Notes: a model not told the origin generated them from the sequence alone. Counted from the stretch's first letter, positions 47,152-58,383 are shown. The stretch is DNA of 64,000 nt from Thraustochytrium sp. TN22 (GCA_013306675.1 JABLUY010000023.1:124001-188000), one strand, 5' to 3'. A program made the numbers and translations.

Positions 47152-47554
47152 GGCGCCGCCGGCGAGGCCTCTGCCCGCCCCGCGCGCGCGTCAGTCTGCT
47201 CGCCTCTCGCGCGCCGCGCCGCGGGACCAGCCGCACCAGCAGGACCAGCCACGCCTTTTGCCCAATTTGCATCTCGGAGACTGGGATTTCCGGGATGTAC
47301 TTTGCCCGGTTTGGGCGCGATCGTCATCTTCACTGTCCGCAGCCAGCCAGCGCCCGCAGCCTGGCCGTCAAGGGAGGGCTCAAGGATGGGACTAAGTTAG
47401 GCCTAGGACGTGCAAGCCATAAGCTCTTTCTGGCGCCTTTCGTGTGATGAATATTTCCCAGAAGTTCAAGGCTGGGAGACGTGGGTGAAGTTGACTTCAT
47501 TGGCGAAAGCTTTCAGATTGTCAGCGACGGAGGAAGACGGAGTGAGAAGCAAAA
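47152..47554. other. spacer upstream of MPP10
   Basis: 5' region of MPP10 and 3' UTR of the next minus-strand gene. No gene or clear signal seen. Confidence 0.6.
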
Positions 47555-48787
47555 CTAACGCGCTGCAGCAGCTGCGGCAGAGCGCGCCTCGCGGAACTTG
47601 GCGTCCATGGCGCGGCGCTGCTCGTCGCGCTCCTTGATGCGGGCGAGGATCTCATCCTGCTTGGACGTGTTGAACTGCTTGGAGGTGGCGGCGTCGTCCT
47701 GCTCAAACTTGAGGCGGTCAGAGATGGCGGCCTCGCGCTCCGAGCGTTGGGCCTGCGCAAGCTCCTGGCGCTTCGCGCGGTCGGTCTCGAATTTGTCCTT
47801 GAGGGAGGCGGAAATCTTGAGCGCGCTCGCGGCGGCCTCCTGCTCGCGCTGGCCCTCGCCCTCCAGAAAAGCCTGAAGGGCAGCCTCGCGGTTCTGCTTG
47901 TGAGCAGCCTCGCGCTCGCGACGCTTGCTCGTGGCCTCGGCCATGCGCTCCTTGTACTGCGAGGGCAACGTCTGGGCGAGCTTCTTGGCGGCGGCCTGGT
48001 CGGCCGGCTTCTCAGGCTCCTCATGCACCGGGACACCACGGCTCATGGTAATGGGGAGCGCGCGGCGCGCGGCCGCCGGCGCGGACACAACATCATACGA
48101 GACCTCGCCCTTTTGCACCGGCGCCGAAGGTTGGTGCTCCTGCTGTTTGGCGAGTTGCGACGCCGGCAGCTGCTGCTTCCTCTTGGGCTCGGCGGCGCGC
48201 TTGCGGTACTCCTCCAAATTGGCGTCCCAGGCCTTCTTTTCCTCGGCGCGCAGGTCGGCGAGCAGCTTCTCACGGCGCTTGAGCGCATCCGCGCGGCACT
48301 TTGCGCGGTACTGGCTGCGCACTTCGTCCGCCTGCTCCTTGGACTTGGCCTTGGCGGCCGCGGCGTCCTCGCCCGACACGTACTCGGCGACGGCCTTCTC
48401 CTGGGCGGCCTTGCGCTCCTGGTCCTTGGCCACGCGCAGCTCATTCGCCTTGCGCTTGCGCTCTTCGACGGCAGCCTCCTGCTCCTTGAGAGCGCGCTCC
48501 TGCGCCGGCCGCGCCGCCTCCAGGTCCTCGTAGAACTTGCGCACGGCCGCCTCGCGCTGCTGCGCGAACTCCCGGTCGCGCGCCACGCGCTGCTCACGCG
48601 AGGTCGCGCCCCGCGCCGCCAGGTCCGGCTTGGCCGCCTCGAAGCGCGCCGCCGCCTCGCGGTCCTCCAGCGTCCACGCCTCCATCTGCGACTGCAGCTT
48701 CACCTTGAAGTCCGAGTCACGCTGCTGCTGCGCCGCGCGCAGCTTCTGCTCGCGCTGCGGCGTGTGCTGCTCGCCCGCGCCTGCCAT
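47555..48787 (-). CDS. Glu/Lys/Arg-rich coiled-coil protein
   Basis: 410 residues from the ATG at 48787, the start of a sensible charged sequence. Nearly the whole protein is a charged helix rich in Ala, Glu, Lys, Arg and Gln, with short breaks near the middle (LPITMSRGVPV, a non-helical stretch). This suits a long coiled coil or single alpha helix. No named domain recognised; the composition recalls axonemal and cytoskeletal linkers but that is not diagnostic. The frame is open 27 codons further upstream to another ATG (48868), which is less likely. It lies upstream of MPP10 on the same strand. Confidence 0.72.
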   Translation of the reverse strand: MAGAGEQHTPQREQKLRAAQQQRDSDFKVKLQSQMEAWTLEDREAAARFEAAKPDLAARGATSREQRVARDREFAQQREAAVRKFYEDLEAARPAQERALKEQEAAVEERKRKANELRVAKDQERKAAQEKAVAEYVSGEDAAAAKAKSKEQADEVRSQYRAKCRADALKRREKLLADLRAEEKKAWDANLEEYRKRAAEPKRKQQLPASQLAKQQEHQPSAPVQKGEVSYDVVSAPAAARRALPITMSRGVPVHEEPEKPADQAAAKKLAQTLPSQYKERMAEATSKRREREAAHKQNREAALQAFLEGEGQREQEAAASALKISASLKDKFETDRAKRQELAQAQRSEREAAISDRLKFEQDDAATSKQFNTSKQDEILARIKERDEQRRAMDAKFREARSAAAAAAR

Positions 48788-49605
48788 CCTTCCCTGCCAG
48801 GCCTCAGGCTTGCTTTGATTGCGCTCTGTAGGTATTTCCTTGCACGAAAGTGGCGAGGCCGAGCACAACTGTGACCGCCACGCTGGCCGCCGTCACGGTG
48901 GACTCGAGTCGTGACCGTCGCCGGCGCCGACGACTCGGCGAAGACCGGGCTCGGGAGCCTGGCTTGCGACCAAAGAGAGAAATGATCAGCCTGGCAGGTA
49001 CCGCGACGTCAAAGCCTTGACGACTCATCACCCAGCTGCACTGCACTGCACTGCACTGCACTGCAGGCAGGCAGGCAGGCAAACGTCGAAGCCATGAAGA
49101 TCTTCATCAGAATCAAAGAAGACGAGACGCGACGAGTTGCTCGCCACCGAAGGAACCTAGGCGCTCGCAGGCTATTGATGACGATGGCATGCAAAGCACA
49201 GAGAACTTGAAGGCTTTGCATGATCGCACGTGCTCTCGATCTCGTTCAACTTGGTCGATAGCAGCACAGAGAAACTTGGTCACCCTTGTCCACTGGCACT
49301 GGGTTATTCTCCCCGCGCTGACTCGGCCAAGACGGCGCCAAAGGGGCCTCGCAAGTGGACAAACGGCCAGGCGCTGGCGCATAGGGCAGTGGCGCGCGGC
49401 GCGGGCGGCGTAGGAGGGTGGTAGAGAAAGGCGTAGGCGGGATCGATGGCTTGGAGAGACAGGAGGATCGAGCGGCAGAGGGCGAAGCGGCGCGCGGCGG
49501 GCGCGGCGGCAGGCAGCGCGGCGGCGGCGGCGGCGGCGGCGGCGGGCGCGGGCGCGGGCGAGGCGGGGGGCGAGGTCCCTGGCGCAGGCCAGGCCGTCCG
49601 GCACG
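48788..49605. other. divergent spacer upstream of eIF3a
   Basis: About 820 bases. It has a TGCAC pentamer run passing into a GGCA tetranucleotide run (49036-49081) and a GGC/GGCG-rich leader before the eIF3a ATG (49500-49570). No gene is seen. Confidence 0.6.
49036..49081. repeat. TGCAC pentamer run joined to GGCA tetranucleotide run
   Basis: About five units of TGCAC followed directly by about four units of GGCA. The pentamer part is another instance of the CACTG word family. Confidence 0.85.
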
Positions 49606-52600
49606 ATGAACTGGTTCGTGATCAAGCCGGAGAATGTGCTCAAGCGCGCGGATGAGTTCATCGCGGTGGGCAAGAAGAAGCAGGCGCTGGAAGTGCTGTA
49701 CGAGCTGCTGTCGCAGCGGCGGTTCCGGCAATGGCAGCCCTCGCACATCCAGGTGATGGAGCGGTTCATGGACCTGTGCGTGGACGCGCGCAACAACTTC
49801 ATGGCCAAGGAGGGCCTGCATCAGTACAGGAACCTGTGCCAGCACCAGGCGCCGCAGTCGCTGGAGACGGTGATCGAGTACATGCTGAACCTGGCGGAGA
49901 AGCGCGTGAAGGAGATGTCGGCGGTGTGCGACCGCAAGGCGGTGGACGATGTGGAGGACCTGGAGAACGACAAGACGCCCGAGTCGATCCTGCTCGAGTC
50001 CGTGAGCAGCGAGCAGAGCAAGGAGCGCACGGAGCGCGAGGTGCTGGTGCCGTGGCTGCGGTTCATGTGGGAGTCGTACCGGTCGACGCTGGAGATTCTG
50101 CGCGCCAATCACAAGCTCTCGCACGTGTACCACCGCACGGCGCTGCGCACGATGAAGTTCTGCACGGAGTACACGCGCAAGGTGGAGTTCCGCAAGCTGT
50201 GCGACACGATGCGCAACCACAGCAACCGGAACCGCGACCGCGAGGGCGAGCCGCCCGCGGAGACCCTGGAGCTGCAGCTGGCGACGCGTTTTGAGCAGCT
50301 CAAGGTCGCCTCGCAGCTCAAGCTGTGGAACGAGGGCTTCCGCACGATCGAGGACATCCACTCGATCTTTACGCGCACCGAGCAGCGGCCGTCGAGCCAG
50401 CTGGAGGCGACGTACTACCAGAAGCTCACGGATCTCTTTCTGGTGGCGGAGAACTACCTCTTCCACGCGTATGCGTACCGCGCGTACTTTCAGATCTCCG
50501 TGGAGAAGAACAAGAGCCTGACGGCCGAGGAGAGCGCGAGCATGGCGAGCTGCGTGCTCATGGCCGCCATGAGCATTCCGCTCAAGGAGGCCAAGGCCGG
50601 CACCACGTACGGGTCCAAGAGCGTGGAGAAGCAGAAGAACAGCCGGCTCGCTGTCCTCCTGGGCTTTGAGGCCAGCACGGACCGCGAGGCGCTGGTCAAG
50701 GAGATGATTGACGACGGCATCCTGGAGCTTGTGACGCCTGAGGCGCGCCAGTTCTTCGTGCTGCTGGAGCGCCGCTTCTCGCCGCTCAAGATGGCGGAGA
50801 GCGCGGCGCCCCTCCTCCAGGTCTTCGCCAAGGACGAGCGCCTGCAGCACTACGTCAAGCCGCTCGAGCACCTGCTCGTGGTGCGCGTCGTCTCGCAGCT
50901 CGCGCAGGTGTACTACTCGGTGCGTCTCGAGTACCTGCAGAAGATGATGGAGCCGCTGGGCCGCCCGTGGATCGAGATCGAGTCCTACCTGATCAAGGCC
51001 ATCAAGACGCGCCAGGTCGAGGCGCACTCCATGACGGTGGACCACACCGCCGGCTGCATTCGCTTCGGCGAGGACATCATGGAGGAGCAGCGCACGCAGT
51101 GGGTTCTCACCGACATGGCGCGCGGCTTGAAGTCCATCTGCGTCGAGCTGGAGCCCAAGGGCCGCGCCAAGCTGCAGGCCGAGGCGCGCGCCACGCGTGC
51201 CAAGACCGTGCTGGCGCACCTCTCGCAGACGCACCAGGAGGTGCTGCGCCGCCGCGACATCATCGCCAAGCGCAAGGACGAGTACGACCGCGAGCAGCAC
51301 GCCCGCAAGGTCGAGGCCGAGCGCCGTCGCAAGGAGGCCGAGGCCGCGCGCAAGAACGCCGAGGCTGCTCGCCTGCAGAAGCACAAGGAGGCGCGCGCCC
51401 AGAAGGAGATGGACGCCCTCGAGGAGGAGAAGCGCCAGTTCGAGCTCAAGCAGCGCATGCTCGAGGAGGGTGTCGACGTCACCCAGGTCGACAAGAACAT
51501 GTCCATCGAGGAGCAAGAGAAGCTCATCGAGGACACGCGCAAGAAGGTCCTGGACGAGTCCATCGAGACCGAAAAGAAGCTCATCGCCAGCGCGAAGCGC
51601 CTCGACACGCTCGTGCGCGCTCTTCGCGAGAAGGAAATCCCCAAGCTCGAGCGCCTCTACCAGGAGCAGCTCGTCAAGGACGAGGAGGACCACAAGAAGG
51701 GCTTCTCCGCGCTCAAGACCAAGAGCCTCGAGGAGCACACGCAGAACCTCAAGAACAAGGAGACATACGCGTTCATGCAGCCCGCGCGCGAGGCCTTCGA
51801 GGCCAAGCTCATGGAGCGCTGGACCAGCGAGTACGAGGAGGAGCGCCACGAGCGCTGGCTCGAGTGCGACCGCCGTCTCAAGCTTGCCAAGCTTGACCGC
51901 GCCCGCAAGGCGCGCGCGAAGGCCTCCAAGGAGATTGAGATGCGCCAGGCCGAGGCCGAGCGCGTCGAGCGCGAGCGCCAGAAGCAGGCCGCCGCCGAGG
52001 AGGAGCGCCGCCGCCAGGAGGAGGAGGAGGAGCGCATGCGCGAGCAGCAGCAGTATCAGCAGCAGCAGCAGCCTCCCCAGCCTCCAGCCATGCGCGGCGG
52101 CATGATGGGCGGCGACGACGGCGACCGCCCGCCCATGCGCTACGAGGACGAGGGCGGCCGCTTCGGCATGGCCCAGGCCCGCAGCGATGGCCCCTTTGGC
52201 GGTGACCGTGGTGGCTACGGCGGCGACCGCGGCGGCGGCTACGGCGGTGAGCGTGGCGGCTTTGGTGGCGAGCGCGGCGAGCGCGGCGGCTTTGGTGGCG
52301 GCCGTGGCGGCTTCGGCGGCGGCCGCGGCGGCTTCGGCGGCGACCGTGGTGGCTACGAGGACCGCGGCGGCTATGAGGACCGTGGTGGCTACGAGGATCG
52401 TGGCGGCTTCGGCGGCGGTCGCGGCGGCTTCGGCGGTGGCCGTGGCGGCTTTGGCGGTGGCGAGCGTGGTGGCTTCGGCGGTGGCCGTGGTGGCTTTGGC
52501 GGCGGCCGTGGCGGCTTCGGCGGCGACCGTGGTGGCTACAGCGAGCGCCCGGGCGCCTCCGCTTTTGGCGGCGGCCGCTCCAACTACGGCGGCGAGCGTG

Positions 52601-52821
52601 GCGGCTTCGAGGGCGGTGAGCGCGGCGGCTATGAGGGCGGCGAGCGCGGCGGCTTTGGTGGCGGCCGTGGCGGCTTTGGCGGTGACCGCGGTGGCTTCGG
52701 CGGTGGCCGTGGCGGCTTTGGCGGCGGTGACCGTGGCGGCTTCGGCGGCGATCGTGGCGGCGACCGTGGCGACCGCGCCTTTGGCCGCAGCGGCGGTGCG
52801 GACAACGAGCGCTGGCGCTAA
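49606..52821 (+). CDS. EIF3A: translation initiation factor eIF3 subunit a
   Basis: 1071 residues. It is the scaffold of the eIF3 complex on the 40S subunit. The N-terminus ([36 protein letters not shown]) is diagnostic, as are [16 protein letters not shown] and the PCI domain at about 320-500. A long charged helical region (about 520-820) of the spectrin-like type follows. From about residue 829 the tail is an extended RGG/FGG domain (repeats of the kind [23 protein letters not shown], quoted as a pattern with shorter units RGGFGG and DRGGYE). Animal eIF3a instead has DDRGxRR decapeptides. RGG tails bind RNA and are methylated on Arg. The only plausible start is the ATG at 49606. Confidence 0.95.
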   Translation: MNWFVIKPENVLKRADEFIAVGKKKQALEVLYELLSQRRFRQWQPSHIQVMERFMDLCVDARNNFMAKEGLHQYRNLCQHQAPQSLETVIEYMLNLAEKRVKEMSAVCDRKAVDDVEDLENDKTPESILLESVSSEQSKERTEREVLVPWLRFMWESYRSTLEILRANHKLSHVYHRTALRTMKFCTEYTRKVEFRKLCDTMRNHSNRNRDREGEPPAETLELQLATRFEQLKVASQLKLWNEGFRTIEDIHSIFTRTEQRPSSQLEATYYQKLTDLFLVAENYLFHAYAYRAYFQISVEKNKSLTAEESASMASCVLMAAMSIPLKEAKAGTTYGSKSVEKQKNSRLAVLLGFEASTDREALVKEMIDDGILELVTPEARQFFVLLERRFSPLKMAESAAPLLQVFAKDERLQHYVKPLEHLLVVRVVSQLAQVYYSVRLEYLQKMMEPLGRPWIEIESYLIKAIKTRQVEAHSMTVDHTAGCIRFGEDIMEEQRTQWVLTDMARGLKSICVELEPKGRAKLQAEARATRAKTVLAHLSQTHQEVLRRRDIIAKRKDEYDREQHARKVEAERRRKEAEAARKNAEAARLQKHKEARAQKEMDALEEEKRQFELKQRMLEEGVDVTQVDKNMSIEEQEKLIEDTRKKVLDESIETEKKLIASAKRLDTLVRALREKEIPKLERLYQEQLVKDEEDHKKGFSALKTKSLEEHTQNLKNKETYAFMQPAREAFEAKLMERWTSEYEEERHERWLECDRRLKLAKLDRARKARAKASKEIEMRQAEAERVERERQKQAAAEEERRRQEEEEERMREQQQYQQQQQPPQPPAMRGGMMGGDDGDRPPMRYEDEGGRFGMAQARSDGPFGGDRGGYGGDRGGGYGGERGGFGGERGERGGFGGGRGGFGGGRGGFGGDRGGYEDRGGYEDRGGYEDRGGFGGGRGGFGGGRGGFGGGERGGFGGGRGGFGGGRGGFGGDRGGYSERPGASAFGGGRSNYGGERGGFEGGERGGYEGGERGGFGGGRGGFGGDRGGFGGGRGGFGGGDRGGFGGDRGGDRGDRAFGRSGGADNERWR

Positions 52822-53019
52822 AACGATGACTCGAGAGTGGGAAGGGAGAGTTCGTCTGCTTTCTTTGCACCTTCTCGATATTGGTACCACCCCCCACCCC
52901 CACCTCACCCCCCTTTTCAAGAAAAAGAAGAATGATTTGATTTCTTTGTTTCTTCGTGTTTCTCCGTCTCGTGATGCGGAAAACCCACGGGCGACTCATG
53001 TAAAGGAAGTCGTCGCAAT

Positions 53020-54435
53020 TCAGTCGTAAATGGTCTTGACCGGTGGGGCGCCCGGGATGCCACGCAGGTTCTCGCGGCCCACAAAGATCGCATTTCTGGG
53101 CAACCGGAGCTCCACGTAAGGATAGTCAATGACTGAGAACATATTGTTGTCGACGCGTAAGCGTCGCTTGAGGGCACGTTTGATGCACTGGCAATACGGG
53201 ACGACCTCCGCCAGGCAATCGTTAGCGAACTGTCCTTGCTTTGAGTATGTCTTGATGACGGTCTTGTACTTGCCATGCTCGAACTCCAGATCGTAGCATC
53301 GGCCGTCACGCCAAAACAAGAGACCCCTGCCGTGCGGCGTTCCAGCATACCACTCGCCGTCGTACTTGCTGCCATTCTCGAACTTTTTGATGCCATGGCC
53401 AGCGTGTAGACCCTTGGCCCAGTTGCCCTCGTACACAGTGCCATCGCTCCAAGTCTTGATGCCGTAGCCGTCTGGCTTGCCGTCCTTCCAGCTACCCTCA
53501 AACCGCGAGCCCTCGTGCACCTTGACACCGTAGCCATTCTGCACGCCGGCCTTCCACATGCCGACGAACTTAGCTCCGTTCTCCCACCGCTTTTTGCCGA
53601 CACCTTCAGGCCGTCCATGCTTCCACTCTCCAGAGTACTTGGCGCCCGAAACCCAGCGAATTTTGCCCTTGCCATGGCGGATGCCGTTCACCCAATCGCC
53701 CTCGTACTGGTCGCCGTTGTTCCAGTGAAAAGCACCCTTGCCATGACGGATTCCATTCACCCAGTCCCCCTCGTACCAGTCGCCATTGTGCCACTCGTAC
53801 CGGCCGCGGCCCATGAAGTCGCCGTCGCGCCACTCGCCCTCGTACGAGTTCCCGTCCGTCCAGGTGTACTTGCCATGGCCGTGGCGGATGCCCTCTTGCC
53901 AGTCTCCATTGTACTGCTCGCCGTGAGGCGAAGTAGCTGTGCCTTTACCGTGTGGCACGCCACGTCGCCACGCGCCAACGTAGGACCACTCCTCGTCATT
54001 GAAGAGAATTTTGTAGGTGCGCGCCCGTGGCGGCGGCAGCTCAAGCTTCGAGAGCAGCTTTCGCGCCGCCTCCGAGAAGGCAGCCGCTGGCTGCTCTGAC
54101 AAGGGTCTCTTCTTGCGGCGCGGCTTGCTGATGCTCGGCGCCGGCGTCTGGTCGAAGTCGCCTGGTCCGGAGACTGCGCCTGGAGCGCTCCCTGGCGCCA
54201 CCACTTTAGGCGTGCTTCCGTCTGACGCATTTGCTGCAGTCGGCGCGCTTGCGGGTGGTGACAACGTCTTTTCCGCGTCCCGGGCGTGCAAGATCTCCGC
54301 GCTGGTCTCCGCCACCTCTTCTCTGCTGTTGCTCGCACGCAGGTTCTCGCTTTCGCCATGCTCTGGCGCCGCCGCTTTGCCGCCGACCTCGCTGGCAGTC
54401 TTGTTGCCGACGCGGCCACGCACGCGCGCAAGCAT
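53020..54435 (-). CDS. MORN-repeat protein
   Basis: 471 residues. After a disordered Ser/Pro/Ala N-terminus (1-140) come ten MORN repeats plus a partial one at about 145-395, each about 23 residues with the pattern Y.G.W..G..HG.G....G, for example DWYEGDWVNGIRHGKGAFHW. A short basic C-terminal domain (about 395-471) follows (QCIKRALKRRLRVDNNMF). MORN repeats bind lipids or proteins and are common in flagellar, radial-spoke and cell-division proteins of protists. No kinase, SET or other catalytic domain is attached. The exact family is not determined. It is tail to tail with eIF3a, about 200 bases apart. Confidence 0.9.
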   Translation of the reverse strand: MLARVRGRVGNKTASEVGGKAAAPEHGESENLRASNSREEVAETSAEILHARDAEKTLSPPASAPTAANASDGSTPKVVAPGSAPGAVSGPGDFDQTPAPSISKPRRKKRPLSEQPAAAFSEAARKLLSKLELPPPRARTYKILFNDEEWSYVGAWRRGVPHGKGTATSPHGEQYNGDWQEGIRHGHGKYTWTDGNSYEGEWRDGDFMGRGRYEWHNGDWYEGDWVNGIRHGKGAFHWNNGDQYEGDWVNGIRHGKGKIRWVSGAKYSGEWKHGRPEGVGKKRWENGAKFVGMWKAGVQNGYGVKVHEGSRFEGSWKDGKPDGYGIKTWSDGTVYEGNWAKGLHAGHGIKKFENGSKYDGEWYAGTPHGRGLLFWRDGRCYDLEFEHGKYKTVIKTYSKQGQFANDCLAEVVPYCQCIKRALKRRLRVDNNMFSVIDYPYVELRLPRNAIFVGRENLRGIPGAPPVKTIYD

Positions 54436-55458
54436 GGTGCCAGCGCCGGCGCTGTCGTCTTTGCGTTGCTGCTCCTGTAGCTACGTGTGCTGCTTGTGTC
54501 GCTTGTGCTGCTGCAGCGTCGAGAGCTCGCTCTCTCGCAGCCTCGCGACGCCTCTCGAGGGCATCTAACAAGTTCTCAGCTCGCACGCACCTTGGAGCAC
54601 CTCGGAGCGGAGGCGAGGCGCCGAGGCGACCTGGAGGCGAGCGGCGGACAGCGTTCCCAAGCAGTCAAACGTGCAGTTGGCTGGAGTTCGGTCAAGGCTC
54701 AGGCTCGTAGGCAGCCTGCAATGCCACTGCAGCTTTTTTTCCGAACTCGGCGGCCGGACCCACTGGCAGCGTAGGAAAAAAAAAGCGAACCACTGCAAGG
54801 CACAGCTGTCCGAGTCCGCCGCCGGCGGCCAGCAGACTGCAGTGCCGTGCCACTGGCAGTCACGGCGGTACCAAAGGTGGCCTCCCGTTTTAGCGAAGAG
54901 AACAAAATAAAGCGCAGGCCGTCACAGTCCGCGCGACGCGGAGCAAGCGAGCAAAAGCAGGTAAGCAGAGCAAGCGCGATCGAAACGAACTGTGTGAATG
55001 AAGGACAGCGTGCGGCGACGGCGCGAGTGTGAAAACATGTGCTTGCTGACGCACGATGCGAGGTCGTTGCTGTTGCGCTAGCTAGCTAGCCAGGTAGCTG
55101 GGCGATGACGAGCACTTCCTTCTAAGTCTGGCGCAACCGCGCAAAGCCGTTGATTGCGAATCGAGCCTGAGCCTGAGCCGCTGAGCCTGAGAGCCGCATC
55201 AGGCGGGCAAGGGAGAGAGAGAGAACGGCAGGCGACGCCGGACCTGCCGGACTTGGCTGGTTGGCCAAGCAGGCAGCAGCGGTGGCGTCGCTGTGTGTGT
55301 GATGCGAGCTGGGGCGAGCTGGTTGAGCTGGGTGATTGAGGAGGAGGTTGAGTAAATAATCGAGGTGGAGGCCAGGCGGCCACAAGACCGAGTTCGAGGC
55401 GAGCGGCAGCGTCGCTGGCGCGCTCGGGCGCGCTCGGCGACGCGCTGGGCAACCAGCA
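54436..55458. other. 1-kb divergent spacer
   Basis: Shared upstream region of the MORN gene and the 938-residue unknown. It carries CACTG/CAGTG words at 54715-54735 and 54835-54862, and a CTAGCTAGCTAGC run at 55077-55090. No gene is seen. Confidence 0.6.
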
Positions 55459-58275
55459 ATGGTGCCGCGCGGCGGAGGGGAGGGAGATGGCGGCGAAGAT
55501 CAGCACTCCTTCGAGGCGCTGCTGGAAAAGCTGTGCCGCTCGCTGGAGTTCGCGAGCGAGGTGCCAAGCCTGCAGGCCTTCTTGCACCAGCGCGAGCAGG
55601 CGCGGCGCGGGGCGCATGATCTGATGGCACAGTCGTCGTCTGGCACGGCAACATCGCGAGACGTTCCTGCGGACGCCTGCTCGCTAATGAACCAGCCGTC
55701 GGGTGGATTGACTCTGATGCCTGAGGACCTTGGCGATGAGACAGACCAAGCTCGAGCGAGCATCGCGTATCGCGCTTGGTGCTTCATCTTCCGCGAGGCG
55801 CTGGCTGCGAACCACACAGGGCTGTTGGACAGCCTCCTGGCGTGGCTGGACGAGTCCTATGCGGACAAGCCCTGCTCGTCGCCCGTGAGCGGCGTGGAGA
55901 TCATCCGCATCTACGCGGCGCTGCGGACCGGCCTGCAAAATAAGCGTCTGTCGGGTCAGGCACAAATGACGTGCTTCGATGTAATGATGCGCATGCCACT
56001 GGGCCCCCTTCTACCCATCATGCAGACACCGCTGTCGGCGGCGGAGGTGGAGACCCTTATTGAAGTCGCCAAGTCAGCGTGCGGCGACGTGGACGACCGT
56101 AGTACCTACTTGGTGAAGGCAAACCTTCAAGGCGCTGTGCGCTCGCTCGCCTTTGAGGAGCGGCCGGTTCCGTTTGGAACGTACGACAAAAAGCTCTTCG
56201 TGCTCAAGCTCAGAGACCGGAGAACAAGGAGCGACACCCTCATGGCCTGCATGGCGTACCTGCGCGCGATGGAGCGCGAATCGGGTCAGGTGACGGATTT
56301 GGAGGCGCGTTTCTCGTTCGCCAGTCGGCTAATTGGGCGGCAAATTGGGTCCTTCCCGCCATCATTGCCAGTGGCGCACGCCCTCTTTTCGCAGTCGCTC
56401 GCGCTCTGCCAGGCGGCGGCGGAGGCCTCGTATTCGCACTCGTTCAACCAGGAGCTGACCTCACTCTTTGAAGACATGCACAAGGCGCTCATTCGCGCTT
56501 TGGAAGCGAATAAGGCGAACAACCTGCAGCTGCTGAACACTTCGCAGGCTGCACGACGAGGGACGCGCGCCGGCGCTACGATGCGCAACACCATGTTCCG
56601 CGCGGATACAGAGCGAGGGTCGACGGCCGCGTTGCTTCTGAAACGCTTGAGCTCCAGCAACGTGTCTTTCGCGCATGCGTCCATGTCAAACATGAATGTA
56701 GTCGGGCAGCAGCGGGCACCGGCCATGATTCGGGACCCGTCAGCGCTCATCTCCTCGGCCTCAGCGCTCTCGCATGGAACGCGCACCATGCTGCTCCCCG
56801 CCAACTTGGCTGACAAGAGCTCCGAGGCGACCCTGAATACCTCAGACATGATGAATTCGTTCGGCGGCCAGGCGTCCTTCGCGGGCGGAAACGCTATCGG
56901 GGCCGCGGTCGGGGCCGATGATGCAAAACGGCAGGCCTTGCGGCGCACGCAGCCGACGGCGACCGAGTTCGATGCGGACAAGTTCTACTCGGCGCCGCAG
57001 GGCACCAAGGTGGCGGAGGTGACGCGTGTGTGGATCCAGGTGGACACCAACCCGGAGAGCGTCGGGATAACGCAACCGGACCTTGTGGGTGATGACGAGA
57101 TGACTTCGCGCGGCTTCGGCACCTTCCGGCTGTATAAGAACCGGCTTACATGGGTCATGGTGGAGTCTGACCTGCTGGCGTCCGGCAAGGGCCTGGGCAG
57201 CCTGGAGAGCGAGTCGCTCGTGTCCGAGTCGGTGGTGAATGGCTCCACGGGAAACCCGCTTGTGCGCGGCATCGCCTCCGTTTACGACGTAGAGCGCAAG
57301 GTGGCGGACCCTGGCGAGGACCTGGTGAGCAAATATTGCAGCGGATTTGTGCTGCCCGAGGCAGCCGACGTGAAGCTGCCCGGCGCGCTGGCGGCGCGCG
57401 TGCGCCACGTGTCGACGCCCATTGCGCGCGCCTTTCACCGCATCATGGCGACGTACCTGTACTCTGAGGGCGGGTCAAGTCGGCGGCTCTTGCAGGATGG
57501 GCTGGAGGAGGCCGAGGAGCAGGACGCGAGTCGGCAGCAGGAGATTGCCGAGTCACAGTACACCATCCCCCTGGCGGCCATGAAGCGCTTCGCCTTTGGT
57601 GCTCTGGACGAGGCCCGCTCTTACCTGGCGGTATATACGGCGAGCGAGGTGATCAAGGTTTTCCCGTTCGATCGACACGAGGTGGCGCAGCTGGCCAGCG
57701 CGTTGAACGAGTTCAGTGGACTCAAGCCGACGACGATCGGCGCCCAAAAGGACCTCGGTGTGAAGCGCAAGATGGATAATATGCGGCGCCGCCTTCACGC
57801 TGCAGTCACGGGCAACTGGATCGACCACACCGAGGAGCTGCACCGTGTTCTGGAGAGCCTAACGCGGGACGACACGCCCATTCGCATGCGCGAATTGGAG
57901 CGCGTCTACCATAGCGCACGACACAACAAGACCATTGTGCGCGAGAGCATCCCGATTCTTCAGGAGATTTGGCGGCACGCCAAGGGTCAGGACACTATGC
58001 TCAAGGTGCTGGCCATTGTGGATCGCATCTTGGACGGTGACATTCTCTACGGCGAGGACCCTGTCCTGGCGCAGATTTTGCTCTGGTTGCATCAAATCGA
58101 GACGGGCCTTGACCCGTACTCGCACTCGCGCCCGCTCAAGCTCCTGCTCAAGGTGTGCCATCGCGCCGAGTACCTGCAGAGCCAGACCATTTTACCCCTC
58201 ATCGAGACCTTTTACGACGACGAACTCTTCGAGATGCCCAAGGTGTATCAGTGCTTTCTTGAAAAGCATGCCTGA
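55459..58275 (+). CDS. 938-residue protein of unknown family
   Basis: Starts at the ATG at 55459. Mostly predicted helical and cytosolic, with no signal peptide or membrane segment. N-terminal acidic stretch, helical region 80-360, a low-complexity Ser/Ala/Met-rich linker (about 370-500), then a second folded region with a mixed strand-helix pattern (PTATEFDADKFYS, VTRVWIQVDT) and a C-terminal helical bundle (about 730-938) ending in YDDELFEMPKVYQCFLEKHA, with repeat-like helices such as ILQEIWRHAKG and QILLWLHQIETG. The latter recalls ARM/HEAT or MIF4G-like bundles but no motif fixes it. It is a real gene by length, codon use and lack of repeats. Function unknown. Confidence 0.8.
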   Translation: MVPRGGGEGDGGEDQHSFEALLEKLCRSLEFASEVPSLQAFLHQREQARRGAHDLMAQSSSGTATSRDVPADACSLMNQPSGGLTLMPEDLGDETDQARASIAYRAWCFIFREALAANHTGLLDSLLAWLDESYADKPCSSPVSGVEIIRIYAALRTGLQNKRLSGQAQMTCFDVMMRMPLGPLLPIMQTPLSAAEVETLIEVAKSACGDVDDRSTYLVKANLQGAVRSLAFEERPVPFGTYDKKLFVLKLRDRRTRSDTLMACMAYLRAMERESGQVTDLEARFSFASRLIGRQIGSFPPSLPVAHALFSQSLALCQAAAEASYSHSFNQELTSLFEDMHKALIRALEANKANNLQLLNTSQAARRGTRAGATMRNTMFRADTERGSTAALLLKRLSSSNVSFAHASMSNMNVVGQQRAPAMIRDPSALISSASALSHGTRTMLLPANLADKSSEATLNTSDMMNSFGGQASFAGGNAIGAAVGADDAKRQALRRTQPTATEFDADKFYSAPQGTKVAEVTRVWIQVDTNPESVGITQPDLVGDDEMTSRGFGTFRLYKNRLTWVMVESDLLASGKGLGSLESESLVSESVVNGSTGNPLVRGIASVYDVERKVADPGEDLVSKYCSGFVLPEAADVKLPGALAARVRHVSTPIARAFHRIMATYLYSEGGSSRRLLQDGLEEAEEQDASRQQEIAESQYTIPLAAMKRFAFGALDEARSYLAVYTASEVIKVFPFDRHEVAQLASALNEFSGLKPTTIGAQKDLGVKRKMDNMRRRLHAAVTGNWIDHTEELHRVLESLTRDDTPIRMRELERVYHSARHNKTIVRESIPILQEIWRHAKGQDTMLKVLAIVDRILDGDILYGEDPVLAQILLWLHQIETGLDPYSHSRPLKLLLKVCHRAEYLQSQTILPLIETFYDDELFEMPKVYQCFLEKHA

Positions 58276-58330
58276 TGTGTGTGAGTGTGTCATATAATGA
58301 AAAAATCGTAGCGTTTCTCCACATGAAAGC

Positions 58331-58333
<3 letters not shown>

Positions 58334-58383
<50 letters not shown>
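58334..58383. repeat. GA dinucleotide microsatellite
   Basis: About 25 GA units shortly after the stop of the 938-residue gene, in the convergent 3' spacer. The earlier GA run at 24611 sits in the same relative place, just after a plus-strand stop. Confidence 0.95.

Noticed and set aside
49246-52920. 1224-codon minus-strand frame across eIF3a
   Set aside because: Longer than eIF3a itself but antisense to it; the product is Ala/Leu/Thr low complexity produced by GC-rich codon usage and the RGG repeats.
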